From: Bradyrhizobium sp. G127
Lineage (GTDB): Bacteria > Pseudomonadota > Alphaproteobacteria > Rhizobiales > Xanthobacteraceae
Direction of reading: 5' to 3'
NCBI RefSeq assembly: GCF_021502575.1
Contig: NZ_JAKFGN010000002.1
Location: 496,001 to 560,000, forward strand
Length of the DNA: 64,000 nucleotides
Part shown: piece by piece, positions 56,367-64,000 of the stretch
How the letters are laid out: every line of letters begins with the position of its first letter
Numbering within the stretch: position 1 is the stretch's first letter
Notes under the pieces: generated by a model
Databases searched by the model: none
The model's input: the letters and a program-made list of their open reading frames with translations, nothing else
Told to the model about the DNA's origin: nothing
Position numbers and translations under genes: made by a program

Positions 56367-57539
56367 TTGACGGATTCCTGCGAGATTACCCTTGAAGCAA
56401 TCTCCTCGGTCAGCCAGATCACGGCCGACGAGTGGAATGCGTGCGCCAGTGCGGACGATAGCTACAATCCATTCGTCTCCCATGCTTTCTTTGCTGCCCT
56501 GGAAGCCTCCGGCTCGGCCGTAGCCCGGACCGGCTGGGCTCCACGCCACCTTGTGGCGCGTATGGGCGATCGGGTTGTCGGCATCGTTCCCTGTTATCTG
56601 AAAAATCACTCACAAGGCGAATACGTGTTCGATCACGGCTGGGCCGACGCCTATGCGCGCGCCGGCGGCAGCTATTATCCCAAGCTGCAAGCCACCGTTC
56701 CATTCACGCCGGCAACCGGCCCTCGGCTGCTGGTGCGCGACGGCGTCGACGCGACACGCGTTCGCGAGTCGCTGGCGGGCGGGCTGGTTGCACTATGCGG
56801 TCTGACGCAGGCATCCTCAGTACACGTCACTTTCGCCCGCGAAGATGAATGGACGTTTCTCGCCGAGCGCGGATTTCTGCAACGTACCGATCAGCAGTTT
56901 CACTGGCGCAACGAAGGCTACGGCGCGTTCGAGGATTTCCTTGCCACGCTGGCGTCGCGACATCGCAAGGGCATCCGCCGCGAACGCCGCGACGCGCTCG
57001 CCAACGGCATCACCATCCATCATCTCACCGGGGATGATATCACGCCCGACGCGTGGGATGCATTCTTCGAGTTCTACATGGAGACCGGTTCGCGAAAATG
57101 GGGGCGTCCCTATCTCACGCGCGCGTTCTACACCCAGATCGGCGAGACCATGGCGAAGGACGTGCTGCTGGTGATGGCCAAACGCGATGGCCGATGGATC
57201 GCCGGCGCGATCAACTTCATCGGATCGGACACGCTGTTCGGCCGCCACTGGGGCGCCGTCGAACACCATCCGTTCCTGCATTTCGAGGTTTGCTACTATC
57301 AGGCCATCGACTTCGCCATTCAACGTGGACTGAAACGCGTGGAGGCCGGAGCGCAGGGCGAGCACAAGATCGCCCGCGGCTACCTGCCGCAGACCACCTA
57401 TTCTGCGCATTACATTGCCGACCCCGCGCTGCGCCGCGCGATCCGCGACTATCTCAAGCAGGAGCGCAGTTACGTGCAGGAGGCTGTGCGCGAACTGACC
57501 GAGGCTGGACCGTTCCGCAAGACGGATGACGGCGACTGA
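56367..57539 (+). CDS. FemAB-like GNAT protein (DUF482/peptidoglycan-type)
   Basis: This 390-residue protein matches the DUF482 (Pfam FemAB_like) group: EWNACASADDSYNPFVSHAF, GDRVVGIVPCYLKNHSQGEYVFDHGWADAY, SRKWGRPYLTRAFY and VEAGAQGEHKIARGYLP. The double GNAT fold and family name suggest amino-acyl transfer, but no function is proven. Start TTG 56367; no better codon nearby. It lies between GDPD and FUSC, in a plus-strand group of five genes. Confidence 0.85.
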   Translation: MTDSCEITLEAISSVSQITADEWNACASADDSYNPFVSHAFFAALEASGSAVARTGWAPRHLVARMGDRVVGIVPCYLKNHSQGEYVFDHGWADAYARAGGSYYPKLQATVPFTPATGPRLLVRDGVDATRVRESLAGGLVALCGLTQASSVHVTFAREDEWTFLAERGFLQRTDQQFHWRNEGYGAFEDFLATLASRHRKGIRRERRDALANGITIHHLTGDDITPDAWDAFFEFYMETGSRKWGRPYLTRAFYTQIGETMAKDVLLVMAKRDGRWIAGAINFIGSDTLFGRHWGAVEHHPFLHFEVCYYQAIDFAIQRGLKRVEAGAQGEHKIARGYLPQTTYSAHYIADPALRRAIRDYLKQERSYVQEAVRELTEAGPFRKTDDGD

Positions 57540-57619
57540 CGCAGCGGGGCGTTGTGACCATTCCGCCGGCAACCTAACCTGAATCCGCCTCTGCTTGTCA
57601 CAGCCGCATCGGAAACGCC

Positions 57620-58720
57620 GTGAGTTCAATCGCCACCAAAATCCGCGAATTCCTGACGCGCCGCGCTCCGGAATTGCGCCAAACCGTTCGCGTCACCATC
57701 GCAACCGGTGCTGCCTATATCGCCTACAAATTTATCGGCCTGCAACAGGGGTATTGGGCGGTGTTCACCGTGCTGATCGTCATGCAGGGATCGATCGGCG
57801 GAACACTCGGCGCCGCGACGGAGCGGATGATCGGCACGCTTGCGGGCGCCATTTTCGGCGGGCTAGCAGTTGCGTTTCACTCGAATACGACGGCCGGTGT
57901 CGGCATCGCTCTCGTGCTGGTGACATGCGCGACGGTGTGGGGCGCGGCGATTCGGCCGCAGTTGCGGGTCGCTCCGGTCACGGCGGCGATCATGCTGCTG
58001 ACCGACCCAGCAGGCGCGCCCGTCGAGCAGTTCGTCATCGACCGCATCATCGAAATCGGACTGGGTGGACTGATCGGCGTGCTGGCGGCCGTGCTGATAT
58101 TTCCCGCCCGCTCCCACGCGGTTGTCGTAGCCCGCTCCGTGGCGGTTCTGACCCGCATCCAGAGGTTGCTGTCGTCCGAAGCCGACGCGCTTGAACGCGG
58201 CGCGGCGCTGGTCCCTTCAAGCGAACACCCGGCGCTTCGGCAGGCGCTGATGGCGGTCGAACAGGCGATGAAGGACGCAGACAGGGAGCGCGCCTCTCGC
58301 CTTGCCGATCACCGGATTCCCGCCGCGATCCCGCGCGCCCTTTGGCGCGTGCGCAACGACCTCGTCGCTATCGGCAATGTGCTTCGGGAGCCGCTTCCCG
58401 CCCCCATCGCACCGGCCCTCGCACCGGCGGCGGCAACTCTGCTGCGCGCCGAAGCCGAATTGACGGGCCGATGTGCGGCCGCACTCAATGCTGTCGCTGC
58501 GGTTTCACGTAACGATGTCCCGGCGGTCCATCTCGCGTTCACGGAAACATTCAGTGGATTGCGGCAGTCCGGCGTCATGCGCGCGCTCGACTTCAACGCA
58601 GTGGGACGCACATTCGGACTCGCCTTCGCATTGGATGGCCTTCACCGCGACCTGACCGACCTCGCGGACCGGATCGATGAGATCGCAGTCGGCATACCGG
58701 AACGCACGACAAATTCGTAA
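57620..58720 (+). CDS. FUSC-family inner-membrane protein
   Basis: This 366-residue protein has about five to six N-terminal helices (for example YWAVFTVLIVMQGSIGG and IGTLAGAIFGGLAVAF) followed by a mostly helical cytoplasmic half. That fits the FUSC/aromatic-acid exporter (AaeB/YccS) family at half length. Substrate unknown. GTG 57620 starts it. It follows the FemAB-like gene and precedes the HIT gene. Confidence 0.85.
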   Translation: MSSIATKIREFLTRRAPELRQTVRVTIATGAAYIAYKFIGLQQGYWAVFTVLIVMQGSIGGTLGAATERMIGTLAGAIFGGLAVAFHSNTTAGVGIALVLVTCATVWGAAIRPQLRVAPVTAAIMLLTDPAGAPVEQFVIDRIIEIGLGGLIGVLAAVLIFPARSHAVVVARSVAVLTRIQRLLSSEADALERGAALVPSSEHPALRQALMAVEQAMKDADRERASRLADHRIPAAIPRALWRVRNDLVAIGNVLREPLPAPIAPALAPAAATLLRAEAELTGRCAAALNAVAAVSRNDVPAVHLAFTETFSGLRQSGVMRALDFNAVGRTFGLAFALDGLHRDLTDLADRIDEIAVGIPERTTNS

Positions 58721-58799
58721 CATACCGGCATCCGGATGGCCGCTTGACCTTACGGCGCCGGGCGGCGATTGTTCGGCCAGTTCATTCCGGGAATGCATT

Positions 58800-59225
58800 A
58801 TGACCATCTACGACACCAACAATATCTTCGCGAAGATCCTGCGCGGCGAACTGCCATGCCACAAGGTCTATGAAGACGAGCATACGCTGGCGTTTCTCGA
58901 CATCATGCCGCGCTCGCCGGGCCACACGCTGGTGATCCCGAAGCAACCTGCGCGCAACATCCTCGACATCGATCCGGACAGTCTGGCCCATGTCGCGCGC
59001 ACGGCGAAGAAAATCGCCATCGCCGGCAAGAAGGCGTTCAACGCCGACGGCATCACGCTACAACAATTCAGCGAACAGGCCGGCGGACAGGTCGTGTTCC
59101 ATCTTCATGTCCACATCATGCCGCGCGTCGAGGGCGTCGCGCTGCTGCCGGCGGCAAGCCGCAAGGAAGACGTCAAGGTGCTGGAGGATCACGCCACGCG
59201 ATTGATTGCCGCGCTGAAGGGCTAA
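58800..59225 (+). CDS. HIT-family (histidine triad) protein
   Basis: This 141-residue protein has IFAKILRGELPCHKVYEDE at the N-terminus and the triad VVFHLHVHIMPR (H-x-H-x-H) near residue 98, typical of the Hint branch of nucleotide hydrolases and transferases. ATG 58800 is the natural start. A palindromic repeat follows its stop. Confidence 0.93.
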   Translation: MTIYDTNNIFAKILRGELPCHKVYEDEHTLAFLDIMPRSPGHTLVIPKQPARNILDIDPDSLAHVARTAKKIAIAGKKAFNADGITLQQFSEQAGGQVVFHLHVHIMPRVEGVALLPAASRKEDVKVLEDHATRLIAALKG

Positions 59226-59236
59226 GCTTTTTCGAG

Positions 59237-59287
59237 AGGGCATGATCCTTTCCGAAAACCGGTTCCCACTTTTCGGGATCATGCCCT
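59237..59287. repeat. Rhizobiales-type palindromic repeat, copy 2
   Basis: Perfect outer arms AGGGCATGATCC (59237-59248) and GGATCATGCCCT (59276-59287) enclose the same 25-bp core as copy 1 in opposite orientation (59252-59276). Its right edge overlaps the azlD stop codon, and it separates the convergent HIT and azlD genes. Confidence 0.88.
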
Positions 59288-59630
59288 AGCCCATCCACCA
59301 CGCGCCTGCGAGAACCACGATTTCGCCGGCCGCAACGCCGACGAAAACCGATTTGCGCGCCGCCAGATAAACCGCGAAGCCGACCGCGACCGCACCATAT
59401 CGCACCACGTCCGGCACCGCCGCCAGCGCACCGGGCGGCGAAATCAGGATCTGCGCGATGACGCCGGCGAGGATCGCCGCAGCGACCGCCCTCACCCAAA
59501 CAAGAAATTCTGAACCCTCGTCAATGCCGCCGCCGATCACGAGGCCGAGCACACGCCAGACCTCGTTGGAGAGAAAACCCGCAAACAGCAGCAGCGCAAT
59601 CGCGTGTCCATCGCCGAAAAGCCCGGTCAT
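59286..59630 (-). CDS. azlD: AzlD-type branched-chain amino-acid exporter subunit
   Basis: This 114-residue membrane protein has three to four hydrophobic segments and matches AzlD, the small partner of AzlC. ATG 59630 overlaps the azlC stop (ATGA); upstream sequence in this frame belongs to azlC. The stop falls inside the palindromic repeat. Confidence 0.87.
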   Translation of the reverse strand: MTGLFGDGHAIALLLFAGFLSNEVWRVLGLVIGGGIDEGSEFLVWVRAVAAAILAGVIAQILISPPGALAAVPDVVRYGAVAVGFAVYLAARKSVFVGVAAGEIVVLAGAWWMG

Positions 59631-60364
59631 GCGCGTTTCCGCCAGCGATGAACGGCATAGGCAATGGTGCCGGATGTCACACCGCAGATCATGATGTCCA
59701 CGCCGGTATGCAGCAGTTGCACCAGCGGATAGAGCGCAAGCCCGAGCGCAAGCGCGAGTTTGTCCACCAGACGATGCGCGTTGCGCGCCGTTGACAGCAG
59801 GAACGTCAGTGGCGTCAGCGCCAGAATTCCCGCGCCCAGCAGCGGCGGCAGGTTGGCCGCGAGCCCGAAGCCGATTGTGGTCGCAACACAGCTCAGGAAA
59901 ACCAGCCCGCAGCCGAGCCCGTTCACGAACGCGATCCGCCGCTCGCGAGGCACATGCGGCAGAAGACGGAAACTCTCGACCCACACCGTGACCGCCGTCA
60001 GATGAGCCGGGAGCGCAAGCTGATACATCTTCGTCTGCCGAGTGCGCATCATCGGCAGCACAGCCACCACCATCGGCAACAGGCGGATCGCGCTGATGGT
60101 CACTGCCAGCGCCGATTCCAGCACGGTCGCGCCGGCATGGGACGTCGAAATCAGGATGATCTGCGCCGGACCGGCCCACACCAGCACCGTGCTCGCCACC
60201 GCCCAGGCCAGTGTGAATCCGGTATCATGGGCAAACGCGCCGATGCCGATGAAGGTGCCGAACAGCACCAGTGCCAGAATTGACGACAGCGCCGACTTCA
60301 CGCCGAACGCGAAGGCCGCGGACGCGCTTTGCCATTTCGGAGAATCGAGGGCTGGAAGGGCCAA
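59627..60364 (-). CDS. azlC: AzlC-type branched-chain amino-acid exporter subunit
   Basis: This 245-residue membrane protein has the AzlC signature region AHDTGFTLAWAVASTVLVWAGPAQ and about seven helices. With AzlD it exports branched-chain amino acids or analogues (the YgaZH/AzlCD group). No Lrp-type regulator is adjacent. Confidence 0.88.
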   Translation of the reverse strand: MALPALDSPKWQSASAAFAFGVKSALSSILALVLFGTFIGIGAFAHDTGFTLAWAVASTVLVWAGPAQIILISTSHAGATVLESALAVTISAIRLLPMVVAVLPMMRTRQTKMYQLALPAHLTAVTVWVESFRLLPHVPRERRIAFVNGLGCGLVFLSCVATTIGFGLAANLPPLLGAGILALTPLTFLLSTARNAHRLVDKLALALGLALYPLVQLLHTGVDIMICGVTSGTIAYAVHRWRKRA

Positions 60365-60498
60365 GGGGACGGAATACCGGATGAATCTTTGGATTCATCA
60401 CGCGGGTGAAACGGCCCTGACGTCAAGACCGGAATCGCGCATTGCACGCGTTCGGTAAGCCGCATTACGGCGGTTCCGAGAACAGCGAAAATACGAAA

Positions 60499-60588
60499 TC
60501 AGATGGATGGCTCGCGTACCGACGACGACAATGTACCGAGTACGCACAGCGCCGCAAACGCAAGACCGGTAATTACAAAAATCAACAC
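60499..60588 (-). CDS. Candidate 29-residue single-helix membrane peptide
   Basis: A short frame starts at GTG 60588, five bases after GGGAGG, and encodes MLIFVITGLAFAALCVLGT followed by LSSSVREPSI and TGA (60499-60501). Almost all of it is one hydrophobic helix with a short polar C-terminus. The strong ribosome-binding site supports translation; without a second genome I cannot confirm it. It lies between the lytic transglycosylase and azlC on the same strand. Confidence 0.4.
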   Translation of the reverse strand: MLIFVITGLAFAALCVLGTLSSSVREPSI

Positions 60589-60841
60589 AACAGCCTCCCG
60601 AGGGTCACGGAAAAATTTTCCACAGCACCCGGCCAGATGATTGGAAAACGGTTTCACAAAAATTAAAGGAAAAAGCCGGCAATCCCGTTAGCATTTCGTT
60701 GAGCATAAATTTTTGGCGATGAACTCAAATTACGCCTGGAATCATTGGGTTTCTTTGCCTCCAGTCGCGCGCTCGCCGTTAACCGTCGCAAGAGATTCAT
60801 CGCGCTGGCCTGCTTAGCGGCATTCAGGCCGCGCTTCGGTG

Positions 60842-61873
60842 TTAACCGTGCCCCTGCGCATTCTTTAGAACGATGCAGGCCTGCCCCACCCGCTTGATCC
60901 TCTCGCACAGATCGTTGGCGGCGGCGCGCGTGTCTGCCCCGACCCGCACCTGATAAAACGGGCGCGTGCCGCGGCTGCGGAAGATCGAACTCAGCAAGCT
61001 CGGGTCGCGGTCGCCGATCACGGCACTCAGGCGCTTCATGGAGCGGGCATACATCGCCAGCGCCCGATCACGCGAGAAGCCGGCTGCAAGCTGCACGCCC
61101 CACGGCGCATCGGCGCCGAGTTTCACACGCTGCTCAAGCTCCGCCACGAATGGATTCGGCGCACGCTGCAGCAGCGTCATCAGTTCGCGGCATCCGGCTG
61201 GCGGTGCGCGACCCTTGATCGCGCCGTTCTTTCCCGCTGCGGCCCAATCGTCCACCGGCGTGCCGGTGATCGCATAGACATAGTTACGGGTCTCGGAAGG
61301 CATATAGCCGGTGCCGGCAAGCCACTCCTGCACGCGGCGCGGTCCGGCATTATACGCAGCCGCGGCGAGCCCGAGGTTGCCAAACTGCTCGCGCAGGTCG
61401 CGCAGGAATTCCGCCGACTTCGGCAATGCCTGCACGGGATCAAATGGATCAAGCAATCGCCGCTCGCTGGCCGTCCCCGGCATAAACTGCGCGACGCCCT
61501 GCGCGCGCTGGCCGTTGCGCGTTACCGGCCCCACCGCGTCTGGCTGAAACCGGCTTTCCTGCCAGATGACGCGGGCGAAGAACTCCAGCGGCAAACCATG
61601 CGTCGTCGCGGCAGACTCGATCATCAGACACATCGCCTCGCGCGCGTTTGCGTCTTTCGTAGTCGATGTCGCTGGCGTCTCCACTGCCGGTTTCCCATCC
61701 GGCGCTGCGCGGGTGGAAGCGCCAGTGTCTCCCTGCTCGGGGGGCTGAGGATCCGGCGGCACAACCGTGTTGGACGGAACCGGATCCTCCGCCTGCGCGG
61801 CGCGCGCGACCGACATCAGCGCCACGACCGCCACCAGACACGCCAACCATGTCGCCGGAGCCCGACATTTCAT
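60842..61873 (-). CDS. Lytic transglycosylase with C-terminal SPOR-like domain
   Basis: This 343-residue precursor has a signal peptide (WLACLVAVVALMSVARAAQA), a Pro-rich spacer, an SLT domain (residues 85-200) with FARVIWQESRFQPDA (catalytic Glu), GVAQFMPGTA and AAYNAGPRRVQEW, and a C-terminal domain (residues 258-340, PWGVQLAAGFSRDRAL and PFYQVRVGA) resembling SPOR, which binds denuded glycan at the septum. It should act in septal or envelope peptidoglycan turnover. Single gene. Confidence 0.9.
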   Translation of the reverse strand: MKCRAPATWLACLVAVVALMSVARAAQAEDPVPSNTVVPPDPQPPEQGDTGASTRAAPDGKPAVETPATSTTKDANAREAMCLMIESAATTHGLPLEFFARVIWQESRFQPDAVGPVTRNGQRAQGVAQFMPGTASERRLLDPFDPVQALPKSAEFLRDLREQFGNLGLAAAAYNAGPRRVQEWLAGTGYMPSETRNYVYAITGTPVDDWAAAGKNGAIKGRAPPAGCRELMTLLQRAPNPFVAELEQRVKLGADAPWGVQLAAGFSRDRALAMYARSMKRLSAVIGDRDPSLLSSIFRSRGTRPFYQVRVGADTRAAANDLCERIKRVGQACIVLKNAQGHG

Positions 61874-62093
61874 GCTGCATGCATCCCAGAGGAGCGTGTC
61901 GAAAAGCAGATCGACCTATCGGAAAGCATAGCCGATTTCAAAAAATCACATCAGTGACAGAGCTTGCCTAAAGTCCGTCATCCATCAGGTGAACACGTCA
62001 TCGCAAAAGCGATCCCGGCGCGGCAGTGGTTTACCTTAACAAGACCTTTCCGGACAGCGTCATAGCCCCGCCGTTACCGGCGGCCTAGGGTTA

Positions 62094-62483
62094 GTGAATA
62101 GTGAAAACGGCAGGATCAACGGCTTGCTCGCACACAATGACAGCAACGCATCACCGGGCGGCGGGATGCATGACCTCGCGCACTCGGAAACGCGCGACGT
62201 CAGCATACAGATCGACGAACTGAACCCAGCGCGGGCGCATCCTGCCGCTGCATCGAATGACAATGCCGCGCCTCTTCACCAAACAACCGCGCAAACACAC
62301 CCTCTCCGCAACGCCAAAGGCATAAGCCACACCCTGCTGAAGCCGCTAATCGCCATCGCGACGGCTCAATATGTCATCGTGACCGTGTTAGCCGGACTAG
62401 CCGCGATCACAGTAGCCTCCACGGCGGGCAAAGCCATCAACGCCAAGTTCGAACTCATCATCGCAGCGCTGAAACGCTTCTGA
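62094..62483 (+). CDS. Hypothetical protein with one membrane helix
   Basis: This 129-residue protein has a polar, His/Asn/Ala-rich first half and one hydrophobic segment (about residues 85-107, IAIATAQYVIVTVLAGLAAITVA). It ends in a short basic tail (ELIIAALKRF). Start GTG 62094 with AGGG upstream. No family recognised. It ends 20 bp before a bidirectional terminator, which supports it as a real transcript. Confidence 0.55.
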   Translation: MNSENGRINGLLAHNDSNASPGGGMHDLAHSETRDVSIQIDELNPARAHPAAASNDNAAPLHQTTAQTHPLRNAKGISHTLLKPLIAIATAQYVIVTVLAGLAAITVASTAGKAINAKFELIIAALKRF

Positions 62484-62503
62484 TTTCCCGCAATGGGCAA
62501 AGA

Positions 62504-62534
62504 AAAACCCGGCGATCTGCGATCGCCGGGTTTT
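62504..62534. terminator. Bidirectional terminator between the hypothetical gene and clpA
   Basis: Perfect 14-bp stem (62504-62517 with 62521-62534) around TGC. T-runs border it on both strands, suitable for the two convergent genes. Confidence 0.85.
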
Positions 62535-62563
62535 GCATCTGTATAGCGGCTTGAGCGGCGCGC

Positions 62564-64000
62564 TCAGACCTTCACAAGCGGCGGCTTGGCCGGGCCTTTC
62601 GGACCGTCATTGCCCTTCGGCTTGCGTGGCGCGGTGCGCTTGCGAGCACCGGGCAGCTTCTCGGGCTTCGGCGTGACCGGACCCTCGACATATTCAAAGC
62701 TGATCTTGTCCGCGCCCGCCTCGTCCTTGGCGAGAATAACGCGCACATGGCCGCCGCCCTTGAGTTCGCCGAACAGAAGCTGGTCGGCCAGCGGCTTCTT
62801 GATGTGCTCCTGGATGACGCGCCCCATCGGCCGCGCACCCATCTGCTCGTCGTAGCCTTCCTTGACCAGCCACGCCTTCGCTGGCTCGGACAGTTCGATG
62901 GTCACGTCACGATCCGCGAGCTGAGCTTCGAGCTGAAGCACGAACTTCTCGACGACCATTCCGATCACGTCGGTATTCAGATGTCCGAACGACACGATGG
63001 CGTCGAGACGGTTACGGAACTCCGGCGCGAATTGACGATTGATCGCCTCATGGTCATCGCCTTCCCGCTTGGAACGCGTGAAGCCAAACGCCTGACGCGC
63101 CATGTCGGCCGCGCCGGCATTGGTGGTCATGATCAGGATGACATTGCGGAAGTTGACCTGCTTGCCGTTGTGGTCGGTGAGCTTGCCGTGATCCATGATC
63201 TGGAGCAGCACGTTGTAGAGATCCGGATGTGCCTTCTCGATTTCGTCGAGCAGCACCACGCAATGCGGATGCTGATCCACGCCATCGGTCAGCAGGCCGC
63301 CCTGATCGAATCCAACGTAACCCGGAGGCGCGCCGATCAGGCGCGAGACGGTATGCCGCTCCATGTATTCCGACATGTCGAAGCGAATCAGTTCGACGCC
63401 GAGAGATGCGGCCAATTGCTTAGCGACTTCGGTCTTGCCGACGCCGGTGGGTCCCGAGAACAGGTAGGAGCCGATCGGCTTTTCCGGTTCGCGCAACCCC
63501 GCACGCGCGAGCTTGATCGACGCGGCCAGCGCCTCGATGGCCTTGTCCTGACCGAACACCGTGCGCTTCAGAGTCGCCTCGAGATGCTTGAGCACCTCGG
63601 CATCGTCCTTGGAAACTGACTTCGGCGGAATCCGCGCCATCGTCGCGATGGTGGTCTCGATTTCCTTGATGCCGATGGTCTTCTTGCGCTTGTTCTCCGG
63701 CACGAGCATCTGCGCCGCCCCAGACTCGTCGATCACGTCGATCGCCTTGTCCGGCAGTTTGCGGTCGTGAATATAGCGCGCCGACAGGTTCACCGCCGCT
63801 TCGATCGCCTCGTTGGTGTATTTCAGCTTGTGGTAGTCCTCAAAATACGGCTTGAGGCCCTTGAGGATAGCGGTCGCATCCTCGACCGACGGCTCGTTGA
63901 CGTCGATCTTCTGGAACCGGCGCACCAGCGCGCGGTCCTTCTCAAAATGCTGGCGATACTCCTTGTAGGTCGTTGAACCCATGCAGCGAAGCGAGCCCGA
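62564..64000 (-). CDS. clpA: ATP-dependent Clp protease ATP-binding subunit ClpA, C-terminal part (runs off the window)
   Basis: The last 478 residues of a ClpA-type AAA+ unfoldase are present; the 5' end lies beyond base 64000. Visible are the end of the first ATPase domain (GSTTYKEYRQHFEKDRALVRRF), then the D2 domain with Walker A SGPTGVGKTEVAKQL, Walker B VVLLDEIEKAH and sensor region APEFRNRLDAIVSF. The C-terminus has EQMGARPMGRVIQE and a Lys/Pro-rich tail. ClpA feeds substrates, including tmRNA-tagged proteins, to ClpP. ClpA rather than ClpB is favoured by the short linker between the two domains. Confidence 0.94.
   Translation of the reverse strand, partial: SGSLRCMGSTTYKEYRQHFEKDRALVRRFQKIDVNEPSVEDATAILKGLKPYFEDYHKLKYTNEAIEAAVNLSARYIHDRKLPDKAIDVIDESGAAQMLVPENKRKKTIGIKEIETTIATMARIPPKSVSKDDAEVLKHLEATLKRTVFGQDKAIEALAASIKLARAGLREPEKPIGSYLFSGPTGVGKTEVAKQLAASLGVELIRFDMSEYMERHTVSRLIGAPPGYVGFDQGGLLTDGVDQHPHCVVLLDEIEKAHPDLYNVLLQIMDHGKLTDHNGKQVNFRNVILIMTTNAGAADMARQAFGFTRSKREGDDHEAINRQFAPEFRNRLDAIVSFGHLNTDVIGMVVEKFVLQLEAQLADRDVTIELSEPAKAWLVKEGYDEQMGARPMGRVIQEHIKKPLADQLLFGELKGGGHVRVILAKDEAGADKISFEYVEGPVTPKPEKLPGARKRTAPRKPKGNDGPKGPAKPPLVKV

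Overview
The window is about 60% G+C chromosomal DNA from an alphaproteobacterium. Gene order and protein features point to the Nitrobacteraceae/Bradyrhizobiaceae (Bradyrhizobium, Rhodopseudomonas, Nitrobacter, Afipia/Oligotropha group). Evidence is the lepB-rnc-era-recO cluster behind rsh and pdxJ, a Porin_2-type porin, the divK-pleD pair, a gatC-gatA-gatB cluster, and two copies of a Rhizobiales-type palindromic repeat. Placement below family level is not possible from the sequence alone. No plasmid, prophage, insertion sequence or CRISPR array is visible.

Layout. (1) 1-8.7 kb, minus strand: rpoZ, rsh (ppGpp synthetase/hydrolase), pdxJ, acpS, lepB, rnc, era, a small membrane protein, recO and the start of parC; most of lepB-to-era is joined by overlapping start/stop codons. 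(2) 9-18 kb: an NYN-domain protein overlapping a family-5 uracil-DNA glycosylase, then a peroxiredoxin, smpB, mscL, dapA, a soluble lytic transglycosylase, an alpha/beta hydrolase and a major porin. (3) 18.1-21.2 kb: a gene-poor stretch around tRNA-Ser(GCT). It holds a frameshifted remnant of an O-GlcNAc-transferase-like glycosyltransferase, a Sel1-like protein, a strong inverted repeat and a 30-residue lysine-rich peptide gene. (4) 21.2-31.1 kb: the gat amidotransferase cluster, a nitronate monooxygenase-like protein, ruvX with an AEC permease, a CPBP protease, an AidB-like acyl-CoA dehydrogenase and a VanX-like dipeptidase.

(5) 31.2-44.3 kb, mostly plus strand: pyrB with a dihydroorotase-like partner lacking the metal-binding HxH, plsY, a hydrolase, dprA, an SDR/HxlR divergent pair with a clear direct-repeat operator candidate, topA, rnr, a DUF983 protein and a Nudix hydrolase. 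(6) 44.4-54.8 kb: a TolA/TonB-like protein, a flavin monooxygenase, rpmG, NDH-2, a class III cyclase, the cell-cycle regulators pleD and divK, a DUF3572 protein, dinB and a DUF1849 protein. (7) 54.9-64 kb: RidA, a glycerophosphodiesterase, a FemAB/GNAT-like protein, a FUSC transporter, a HIT protein, AzlCD, a tiny membrane peptide candidate, an SLT-SPOR lytic transglycosylase and the 3' part of clpA.

Most of the window is core housekeeping: translation (gat, rpmG, smpB, lepB, rnc, era), stress and cell-cycle signalling (rsh, divK, pleD, cyclase), cell wall (two lytic transglycosylases, dipeptidase, dapA) and DNA repair/topology (recO, UDG, ruvX, dprA, topA, dinB, parC). I see no convincing new multi-gene system. 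The less ordinary signals are the degraded glycosyltransferase, the pseudo-dihydroorotase, two very short genes with good ribosome-binding sites, and the HxlR operator.
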